From NCBI GenBank assembly GCA_018715585.1, contig DVLH01000182.1, forward strand, positions 1 to 19,025: a DNA stretch of 19,025 nt, given 5' to 3'. Below, piece by piece: positions 13,316-19,025 of the stretch. The translations under genes and the position numbers were made by a program. The notes under the pieces were generated by a model. The model searched no databases, was not told where the DNA came from, and saw only the letters and a list, made by a program, of their open reading frames with translations. This DNA is from Candidatus Aphodomonas merdavium (GTDB lineage: Bacteria > Bacillota > Clostridia > Christensenellales > Aristaeellaceae). Every line of letters starts with the position of its first letter. Within the stretch, counting starts at the first letter, position 1.

Positions 13316-14353
13316 TCATGCGCCTACCGGCAGCGTATCCAGGTCCGTCTGATTCGTAAACGTCAGCAGCGTCACTTCAGGCGAGTTCAGCAAGCGAAAA
13401 GCCGGCAACGGGCTTTGCGGGTCGACTCCTAACCCGCCGGAAACGTATTGCAGCAGGCTGCCCGCATAGCCGTAGCCATCCAGCTGCCCCTTGGGGAACC
13501 ACTCGCCCAACGCCCACACGCCGCCCACGCCCGGAATCTTCCATTGCCCCGCAGCCGTGCCGCCTGCCAGCACCAAATCCACCGTGCGCACGAAATCACC
13601 ATCCACGCTCTCCAGCAGCTTGCGCACGGACGCATCGTCCAGCGGCTCCGCGCTCAAAAGCAAATGCAAGCCACAATCGGTTTCCATGCTCTTGCGCGCC
13701 GCGATTGTCTCTGAAACGACGCTTGCCCAGTACGCTCCCAGCGCCGTGCCCGAAGCGGTATAGGCATTGAGCGTGTCCTCCAAATCCAGTGTCAGCAGTG
13801 AAGGTTCGCTCACCCAAACCGTCTCGCCGTCCACCTCAAAGGAATACGGCCGGTCCACATACACCGCATTGCGGCTCTGCGCGCCCATCACCCAATCGCT
13901 TACGACGGTGTAAAAGCCAGCATCCCGCCCTACGGGCGTCGGATCGGACCGCCCGGCCAAGAAAAAAAACGGCTTTTGCGTCCCCACCGCCTCGATCAAC
14001 TCATAAAAGGCATATGCGTCCCCCTCTTCACCAAGCATATTGCCCGTACAGATGACAGCATCCCAACTCTCGTTTTTAAGCGAACGCATCAACTCCGACG
14101 CGCCCGCACCAAACCGCTTTCCACCCAGGTCGGAAACATGCAGCACAGTAAACCCTTCCAAGGCTTGCGGCAAATCGGCGCAAAACACGCGTTGTTTGCG
14201 CACCTGCACATGTCCATTGTCAATCGCCGTATAGCCGGTGCAAATCACAAGTGCGGCCAGCAGCACTGCCGCAAATACCCATCCAAACCGCATGCGCCTG
14301 CGCTTTGTAAACACATTGCCTGAACCGTATCTTCCCGCATAACCCCTGTACAT
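13316..14353 (-). CDS. Membrane-anchored metallophosphoesterase-like protein with lost metal ligands
   Basis: From the ATG at 14353 the product has 345 residues: a basic cytoplasmic N-terminus (1-23), one membrane helix (about 24-42) and an extracellular domain laid out like YkuE-type calcineurin phosphoesterases. The five family blocks are present in order but degenerate: SDLGG (74-78) for SDLHx, TGNMLG (103-108) for GDxxD, AGRSD (133-137) for GNHD, LLSAEP (232-237) for LxHxP, and AGGTAAGQ (263-270) for GHTHGGQ. Only the first Asp (75) of the expected metal ligands remains, so enzyme activity is unlikely. The start is uncertain: AAAGGA lies 12 bases before this ATG, and the next candidate, Met21, would shorten the basic segment. 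A weak promoter (TTGCAC at 14421-14416, TAATAC at 14399-14394) may serve it. Confidence 0.8.
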   Translation of the reverse strand: MYRGYAGRYGSGNVFTKRRRMRFGWVFAAVLLAALVICTGYTAIDNGHVQVRKQRVFCADLPQALEGFTVLHVSDLGGKRFGAGASELMRSLKNESWDAVICTGNMLGEEGDAYAFYELIEAVGTQKPFFFLAGRSDPTPVGRDAGFYTVVSDWVMGAQSRNAVYVDRPYSFEVDGETVWVSEPSLLTLDLEDTLNAYTASGTALGAYWASVVSETIAARKSMETDCGLHLLLSAEPLDDASVRKLLESVDGDFVRTVDLVLAGGTAAGQWKIPGVGGVWALGEWFPKGQLDGYGYAGSLLQYVSGGLGVDPQSPLPAFRLLNSPEVTLLTFTNQTDLDTLPVGA

Positions 14354-14469
14354 TCCATCCGCCCATCCTTTGCCCGTGTCGCTTTTTGCCAGCGTATTAA
14401 TAAAACGAAAAGCAGGTGCAAATTCATCTGCCCATAAAAATGTTTTCTCTTTTTTTGCCGGCCGTTTTC

Positions 14470-14478
14470 TGCTATGAT
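14470..14478 (+). promoter_or_regulatory. radA: Extended -10 promoter of radA
   Basis: TGCTATGAT (14470-14478) is an extended -10 element of the TGnTATGAT kind. The bases expected for -35 are only a T-run. The leader to the ATG at 14510 would be about 25 bases. Confidence 0.5.
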
Positions 14479-14509
14479 AAGGCAAACGCCAGCAAAAATG
14501 GAGGAAACC

Positions 14510-15886
14510 ATGCCCAAAGCAAAAACGCTGTTTGTCTGCTCGCAGTGCGGCTATGAATCAGGCCGTTGGCTTGGCAAGTGTCCCGGCTGCGGCGCCTGGA
14601 ACTCGCTTTCGGAGCAGGTTGCGCCGCAAGAAGCACCGGAAAAAGCACGCAAGCGCGCGCCCGGTTCGGGCATGCCGGCCGTTTTGCTCTCGGACATCGA
14701 CGGTAGCGAACAGCCACGCCGGATGACGGGCATCGGCGAATTGGACCGTGTGTTGGGCGGGGGCATCGTAGAAGGTAGCGCCGTGCTGGCCGCGGGCGAT
14801 CCGGGCATCGGCAAAAGCACGCTGCTGCTGCAAGCATGCGGCGCGCTGGCGGAACGAGGGGACCGCGTGCTTTACGTCACCGGCGAAGAAAGCGCACGGC
14901 AAATTGCCCTGCGCGCCAAACGGCTTGGCGTCGGCGCAAAACAGCTTTATGTTCTCGCTGAAACGGCCGTAGACAACATTCAAGCGCGTATGCGCGATTT
15001 GGAGCCCAATTTTACCGTCATTGACTCCATCCAAACCGTCTACATGCCGGAATTGGCCTCCGCTCCCGGCAGCGTCAACCAAGTGCGCGAGAGCGCCGCT
15101 TCCCTCATCCGCCTCGTCAAAGAAGGGGGCGGTTCACTGTTCCTCGTCGGCCATGTGACAAAAGAGGGCTCCGTTTCCGGCCCGCGCATACTGGAGCACA
15201 TGGTGGACGCGGTGCTTACGTTTGAAGGTGATACGCGCCATGAATGGCGCATCCTGCGGGCAACAAAAAACCGCTTTGGCTCCGTGAATGAAATCGGCGT
15301 ATTTGAAATGCACGAGGACGGCATGCGTCAGGTGGAAAACCCGTCGGAGACACTTCTTTCCAAGCGCGCGCGGGGAGCATCCGGCTCGGCCGTCGCCTGC
15401 GGCATGGAGGGCACGCGCCCGCTGTTGGTTGACGTGCAGGCGCTCGTTTCCCGCTCGTTCCTGGCGTCGCCGCGCCGCGCCGTGGACGGGCTGGAGCCAG
15501 GGCGCACAGCGCTATTATTGGCCGTGCTGGAAAAGCGCGCAGGATTGCGGTTGTTTGACAAAGACGTATACGTCAACGTCGCAGGCGGGCTATCGCTGTG
15601 CGAACCCGCCTCTGACCTTCCGCTTTGCGCCGCCGTCGCCTCTTCCCTCTCCAACACGCCCCTACCAGGCGATGCGGTAATCTTTGGCGAGGTAGGGTTG
15701 GCCGGCGAGGTGCGCGCGGTACGCCACGCGGCGCGGCGCGTAGCGGAAGCGGCGCGGCTAGGCTTTACGCGCTGCGTCTTGCCGCGTGAAAACCTGCATG
15801 GCCTCGCCCAGCCGCCAGGCATGACGCTGCTGGGTGTGCAGACTGTTTCACAGGCGATTGCGCTGCTGCTTGCGAAGGAGGCATAA
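14510..15886 (+). CDS. radA: DNA repair protein RadA (Sms)
   Basis: RecA-like ATPase that promotes branch migration in recombination, 458 residues. It shows a C4 zinc finger (Cys10, 13, 24, 27 in CSQCGYESGRWLGKCPGC), Walker A GDPGIGKST (96-104), Walker B-like VIDSIQ (170-175), the RadA-specific KNRFG motif (253-257), and a C-terminal Lon-like domain with FGEVGLAGEVR. GGAGGAA precedes the ATG at 14510; an upstream in-frame ATG at 14474 overlaps the promoter -10 and is not used if that promoter is right. The PIN/TRAM gene follows directly. In Bacillus the diadenylate cyclase gene disA sits between these two (recalled); it is absent here. Confidence 0.97.
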   Translation: MPKAKTLFVCSQCGYESGRWLGKCPGCGAWNSLSEQVAPQEAPEKARKRAPGSGMPAVLLSDIDGSEQPRRMTGIGELDRVLGGGIVEGSAVLAAGDPGIGKSTLLLQACGALAERGDRVLYVTGEESARQIALRAKRLGVGAKQLYVLAETAVDNIQARMRDLEPNFTVIDSIQTVYMPELASAPGSVNQVRESAASLIRLVKEGGGSLFLVGHVTKEGSVSGPRILEHMVDAVLTFEGDTRHEWRILRATKNRFGSVNEIGVFEMHEDGMRQVENPSETLLSKRARGASGSAVACGMEGTRPLLVDVQALVSRSFLASPRRAVDGLEPGRTALLLAVLEKRAGLRLFDKDVYVNVAGGLSLCEPASDLPLCAAVASSLSNTPLPGDAVIFGEVGLAGEVRAVRHAARRVAEAARLGFTRCVLPRENLHGLAQPPGMTLLGVQTVSQAIALLLAKEA

Positions 15887-15898
15887 AACGTATATAAT
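15870..15898 (+). promoter_or_regulatory. Promoter of the PIN/TRAM gene, inside the 3' end of radA
   Basis: TTGCGA (15870-15875), 17-base spacer and perfect TATAAT (15893-15898). The -35 lies within the radA coding sequence. The start point near 15905 leaves a leader of only about 22 bases before the ATT discussed below. Confidence 0.65.
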
Positions 15899-15913
15899 CT
15901 TTCTCAACAGGCT

Positions 15914-15930
15914 GGGAGGGATTTTCCATT
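15914..15930 (+). promoter_or_regulatory. Ribosome binding site that points to an ATT start codon
   Basis: GGGAGGG (15914-15920) is the only strong binding site before the PIN/TRAM gene. Seven bases later comes ATT (15928-15930), in frame with the gene and followed by Lys-Lys-Arg-Leu-Asn. The first conventional starts, TTG at 15940 and ATG at 15946, are 19 and 25 bases from the site, too far for normal initiation. Confidence 0.5.
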
Positions 15931-15939
15931 AAAAAGCGT

Positions 15940-17034
15940 TTGAACATGCAATCGATCATCCGTCCGCTGTTTGCGCTTTTCGGGGCGGTGCTGGGTGGCG
16001 GCGCAGCGGTGCTGATCCTGAAATTCTGGAACACCTTGCCCAAAGTGCCAAAGCCATCCCTTTTTCTTTCCTTGCTCATCATCGTTGTATGCGTGTTCCT
16101 CTTTGGTGCACTGCTTTGGTTTCTTGCGCCAAAGCTAGCCGATTGGACGCGCCGCTTTGCGGGGGAAACGGAGCAATCTTTCTCCGATAGGCCGCTGATG
16201 CAGCTGATTTCCGCGGCAATGGGGCTTGTGCTGGGGCTGGTGGTAGCGTCGCTGATCACGCAGCTTTTCCGCGTGGGCATGCCGGACCTGCTCTGGGCAG
16301 GCCTTTCTAGCATTGTCTATTTTGTGCTCGGCTATCTGGGGGCTTCCACGTTCTACAAGCGCTGGCGCGAGCTTCCTTTTTCCTCGCAAACGCGCTCCCT
16401 CAAGCGTGCCCCCACTGCAAGCGGCGTCCTTGCGCCCGTCTATCTCGATTCCAGCGCGCTCATCGACGGGCGGGTCTATGACGTCTGCCGTCTTGGCTTT
16501 GTGCCAGGGCCGCTGGTTGCGCCGCAGTTCATTCTCGATGAACTGCGCCACATCGCCGATTCTGCCGAACCTCTGCGGCGCGCGCGCGGGCGGCGGGGCC
16601 TCGATGTGCTGGAACGGCTGCAAAAGCTTCCCGATGTCTCGCTGCTCGTCTCAGAAGAAAACCCCGAAGACGCTACCGAAGTTGACGTCAAACTGCTCAA
16701 GCTAGCAAAAGCGTCCGGCGGTGCCGTGATGACGAGCGATTTTAACCTGGCCAAGGTGGCTGGGGTGGCAGGCGTGCGCGTGCTCAGCCTTAATGATCTT
16801 TCCCAAGCGCTGCGCCCTCCGCTGTTGCCGGGCGAAACCATGCGCGTGCAGGTAATGCGCGAGGGTAAAGAGCCAGGCCAGGGCATCGCCTATCTAGACG
16901 ATGGCACGATGATCGTTGTGGAAAACGGGCGCGAACATGTTGGCACAACGGTTGACGTAACCGTTACAAGCGTCCTGCAAACAAGCGCAGGACGGATGAT
17001 CTTTGCCAAAGCAAAGGAAACCAGCGCGTCCTGA
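15940..17034 (+). CDS. YacL-type membrane protein with PIN nuclease and TRAM domains
   Basis: Numbered from the TTG at 15940 (364 residues); the ribosome binding site instead favours an ATT at 15928, adding four residues (MKKR). Four membrane helices (about 5-28, 41-63, 90-110 and 117-137) anchor a cytoplasmic PIN domain (about 165-292). Its four acidic residues, Asp170, Glu201, Asp249 and Asp267, match the metal-binding set of active PIN nucleases. A TRAM domain (about 298-358), a predicted RNA-binding fold, closes the protein. The family is common in Bacillota beside radA and is thought to act on RNA, but its target is not known. A separate promoter lies in the radA 3' end; the next gene follows after 33 bases. 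Confidence 0.92.
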   Translation: MNMQSIIRPLFALFGAVLGGGAAVLILKFWNTLPKVPKPSLFLSLLIIVVCVFLFGALLWFLAPKLADWTRRFAGETEQSFSDRPLMQLISAAMGLVLGLVVASLITQLFRVGMPDLLWAGLSSIVYFVLGYLGASTFYKRWRELPFSSQTRSLKRAPTASGVLAPVYLDSSALIDGRVYDVCRLGFVPGPLVAPQFILDELRHIADSAEPLRRARGRRGLDVLERLQKLPDVSLLVSEENPEDATEVDVKLLKLAKASGGAVMTSDFNLAKVAGVAGVRVLSLNDLSQALRPPLLPGETMRVQVMREGKEPGQGIAYLDDGTMIVVENGREHVGTTVDVTVTSVLQTSAGRMIFAKAKETSAS

Positions 17035-17067
17035 TATGATTTGCCCAAGCAGAAAGGAAACTACACT

Positions 17068-18231
17068 ATGTCCAAAACGCTCAAGGTTCTCGGTGCGATC
17101 GTGGTGGCCGCTGTGCTGCTGGGCACAGCAGCACTTTTCGCTGCCTATTTTCTGTTTTTTTCCGCCAAGGTTGGAACGATTACCAGCGTAAAGACGCAGG
17201 CCCAAATACAAAACGAGTTGACCAGCATGCTTGGCGTTGAAACAAACCCGCTCTCGGGCTTGCTAGGCGCCACCGACCAGACGGCGAGCATCGGCACGAA
17301 CCTTTACACGGTGGACTATAAAAACGATTACTATCTGGACGACTACCTTGACGCCGGTATCGACACGCAGGAAGCGTTTCATAACTTCCTGAGCAAGGAA
17401 CTCCTCTTTTCCATGCAGGTCTCGCCGGACGCATACAGCATAGCCGGTTCAGCCTTTTCTGCCACGGCGGGCAACGGAAACGCCCTGGCCGCCAAGAACA
17501 CGGACACGTTTTTGACCGACGTCGGCATCATCTGGACCCATCCCAAGCACGATTATGCCAGCGTTTCGTTTGTGGATTTGAGCGCGCTCGGCTTTTCCGG
17601 CAGCGGCTTCCTGCAAAAGATGCAGGTGCTGCTCGCACCCTATTTCCCGCAGGATGGCATGAACGAAAAAGGGCTGACCGTGAGCCTGTTGCGCGTCTAT
17701 GGCGAAAGCAGCCTGCGCGGAGGTGAGACGGCGTTGCCGCCCACGGTAATGGCGCGCGTGCTGCTTGACAAGGCAGCCACAGTGGACGACGCCGCTGCGC
17801 TGCTGGAACGCTATGGCATCGTTCCCTGGTATGCCGATGGCGATTTCCAAATTTACGTCACCGACGCTTCCGGCCAGACGCTGCTTGCGCAGTACTGTGA
17901 TGGCGAACTATACCTCACGCACGGCGTTGAAGCCGTCACCAACTATTTCCTCGACGAAGCGCTCCTCCCCGCGGAAGAAGCGCGCACCGGCGCCGTTCGC
18001 TATCAGCGGCTACAAGAAGGGCTGGCCCAGCCGCTCGACAGGGCATCGGCGATGGACGTATTGCGCAGCGCACGCTCTAGCCGCTATGAAGGGAAGGAAA
18101 ACGCTGGCCTGGAAACCGTTTACAGCGTTGTGTTTGACAAAACCGCCGGCGAAATTGACGTATGTTTCGGCGAGGATTTTGAAACCATCTATACCTTTAG
18201 CGCCTCCGAGCGCACGCTGCTGGCGCCTTAA
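17068..18231 (+). CDS. Membrane-anchored choloylglycine-hydrolase-like (Ntn) protein without the nucleophile
   Basis: Product of 387 residues from the ATG at 17068, which follows AAAGGAAA. One N-terminal membrane helix (about 7-31) places the rest outside the cell. Residues about 120-300 follow the linear-amide C-N hydrolase / choloylglycine hydrolase pattern: SAFSATAGNGNALAAKNTD (128-146, corresponding to CTxFSAxxxDGxxxxxRNxD), DGMNEKGLTVSLL (196-208), PTVMARVLLDKAATVDDAAALLERY (225-249), FQIYVTDASGQTLLAQY (260-276) and VTNYF (290-294). In active members the nucleophilic Cys stands two residues before the SAF-equivalent; here that place is Gly127 and no cysteine is near, and the usual Arg is Lys143. 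Catalysis by the standard mechanism is therefore unlikely. It lies 33 bases after the PIN/TRAM gene, probably co-transcribed. Confidence 0.8.
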   Translation: MSKTLKVLGAIVVAAVLLGTAALFAAYFLFFSAKVGTITSVKTQAQIQNELTSMLGVETNPLSGLLGATDQTASIGTNLYTVDYKNDYYLDDYLDAGIDTQEAFHNFLSKELLFSMQVSPDAYSIAGSAFSATAGNGNALAAKNTDTFLTDVGIIWTHPKHDYASVSFVDLSALGFSGSGFLQKMQVLLAPYFPQDGMNEKGLTVSLLRVYGESSLRGGETALPPTVMARVLLDKAATVDDAAALLERYGIVPWYADGDFQIYVTDASGQTLLAQYCDGELYLTHGVEAVTNYFLDEALLPAEEARTGAVRYQRLQEGLAQPLDRASAMDVLRSARSSRYEGKENAGLETVYSVVFDKTAGEIDVCFGEDFETIYTFSASERTLLAP

Positions 18232-18262
18232 AGCACATGGCGAATAAGTTCTACCATCCTTT

Positions 18263-18294
18263 GCGCGGCCCTCTTTCGCCGCGCTTTCTCTTTT
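18263..18294 (+). terminator. Terminator after the Ntn-like gene
   Basis: GCGCGGC (18263-18269), 8-base loop, GCCGCGC (18278-18284) and the T-rich tail TTTCTCTTTT. Confidence 0.8.
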
Positions 18295-18698
18295 CCGTCC
18301 AGACTGCCCACCGCCGGCGGGGAAGCGGGAAATAAACGCAAAAAACATATTTGCCCTTTTTCAAAGGTCCGGCGGCGGCATGTTGCCGTCCATTTCTCGT
18401 GCCCTGCGTGCGCAGCGCAAGCCCGCCCAACGCAGCAATCCTCCCAGCACGGCCTATCGGGACGTTGCCTACGCGGTTTCCATCCGGCGTGGGACACGCC
18501 TGCACGGAGAAAAAACGGTATTTTCGCCGCACGCAAGGCCGCTATCCATCCCGCGAGCACGGCGGTGGCCGCACATAGAAAAGCAGAATGGCAAAAATTT
18601 CAAAAATTAGCACAGCGTAAAAACCTGCCGATAGACATACGTGAAAAGCAAATGCTCCAAAGAAAAATCGCCGGCTTGCCGGTGGCGCGCTTTTTCGC
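18295..18698. other. Gene-free stretch with a rod-like self-complementary segment
   Basis: No open frame here looks like a protein gene. Within 18377-18469 the two sides pair in nested order: 18377-18380 with 18466-18469, 18387-18391 with 18460-18464, 18398-18402 with 18447-18451, and 18404-18409 with 18430-18435. An internal loop of 6 by 8 bases and an 11-base bulge containing CCTCC lie between the stems. This could be a structured RNA on either strand. I could not match it to 6S RNA, RNase P RNA, SRP RNA, tmRNA or a riboswitch. The rest, to 18698, shows only a small CCGGC-TT-GCCGG hairpin (18671-18682). Confidence 0.35.
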
Positions 18699-18727
18699 TA
18701 GCAAAACGGGCGCATATCGGTTATAAT
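18699..18727 (+). promoter_or_regulatory. Promoter directly before the caspase-like gene
   Basis: A perfect TATAAT at 18722-18727 with a poor -35 (TAGCAA, 18699-18704) at 17 bases. Transcription would start at about 18734-18735, at the start codon itself. Confidence 0.5.
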
Positions 18728-18734
18728 AGGCGAC

Positions 18735-19025
18735 ATGAAGAGGAAATATGCGTTCATCCGGCTTTTGGCGCTGTTAACTGTCATAAGCCTTTTATTGCCT
18801 TGCGCCGCCCTTTCCCAGGAAGAGGCGGGTGACGGCGTCGTCACCTGCCGCGCATTGCTGGTGGGTTGCGACCAATTTCTCAGCGAGGACGAAACGACGC
18901 CCATCGCTCATAACAACATCCAAATGATGGAAACAATCCTCTCGCTCGACACGCGCGGCTATACCATCAGCCGTCTCGACGGCGTCGCCAACAGCGCGGC
19001 GTCGCTGCAGGCCGCAATCGACTGG
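18735..19025 (+). CDS. Secreted caspase-like (C14 family) protein, N-terminal part
   Basis: The first 97 residues are in the window and the frame runs off the end. Residues 1-28 form a signal peptide (MKRKY, hydrophobic core LLALLTVISLLLP, then CAALS); a Cys at 23 is present but LLPC is not a normal lipobox. Residues 38-47, CRALLVGCDQ, match the first strand of the caspase fold, where the family reads RALLIGxxxY. They are followed by NNIQMMETIL (60-69) and a GY-containing loop as in clostridial extracellular caspase-like proteins. The catalytic His and Cys would lie beyond the window. The only weak ribosome-binding resemblance is AGG six bases before the ATG. Confidence 0.75.
   Translation, partial: MKRKYAFIRLLALLTVISLLLPCAALSQEEAGDGVVTCRALLVGCDQFLSEDETTPIAHNNIQMMETILSLDTRGYTISRLDGVANSAASLQAAIDW

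Noticed and set aside
18461..18500. T-box-like sequence on the minus strand (GGATGGAAACCGCG ... CGTCCC)
   Set aside because: Resembles the T-box antiterminator only partly, has no specifier stem that I can find, and no minus-strand gene lies downstream.
18251..18532. 93-codon minus-strand open frame after the Ntn-like gene
   Set aside because: No ribosome binding site or convincing protein features; overlaps the terminator and the self-complementary stretch. Overlapping plus-strand frames at 18351 and 18380 look equally random.
1..19025. tRNA, rRNA, CRISPR array, insertion sequence or phage structural genes
   Set aside because: No tRNA T-loop/acceptor pattern, no rRNA segments, no spaced direct repeats and no transposase or integrase motifs were seen by eye.

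Overview
The window is GC-rich bacterial chromosome. Its gene families and order (rpmE, a DUF1385 protein, prmC, prfA and a Sua5-type gene in a row; a YacL-type PIN/TRAM protein behind radA; strong Shine-Dalgarno sequences; TTGACA/TATAAT promoters) point to a Bacillota genome, most likely a GC-rich gut-type clostridial lineage. This placement is inference. I see no tRNA, rRNA, CRISPR array or insertion sequence.

Layout. Bases 1-30 hold the first ten codons of a leftward gene, possibly a TetR-type regulator, with two tandem 17-bp operators on its promoter. Bases 226-4408 read rightward: an L-sorbose-1-phosphate reductase-like dehydrogenase, a secreted SH3-repeat protein and a ZIP metal transporter. 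Bases 4757-9617 read leftward: rpmE on its own promoter, then DUF1385 protein > prmC > prfA > Sua5-type threonylcarbamoyl-AMP synthase, joined by overlaps, then a DUF5655 protein behind a terminator. This block covers translation: ribosomal protein L31, release factor 1, the enzyme that methylates its GGQ loop, and the first step of tRNA t6A synthesis.

Bases 9752-11917 form a divergent regulatory module. A leftward XRE regulator > DUF1934 protein > unknown protein operon, coupled by 4-bp overlaps, faces a rightward gene for a phage-type sigma-like protein. The space between carries two good promoters and four copies of a 13-bp palindrome placed like the operators of a phage-type switch. This is the best candidate for an undescribed system here.

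Bases 12033-18231 hold a stand-alone E2-acyltransferase-like protein, secG (leftward), a membrane-anchored metallophosphoesterase-like protein (leftward), radA, the PIN/TRAM protein and a membrane-anchored choloylglycine-hydrolase-like protein. Three of these (E2-like, phosphoesterase-like, hydrolase-like) keep the family fold signature but lack the expected catalytic residues. About 500 bases without a convincing gene follow, containing a rod-like self-complementary stretch. The window ends inside a secreted caspase-like protein whose -10 box lies only 7 bases before its ATG, so it may be translated from a leaderless mRNA.
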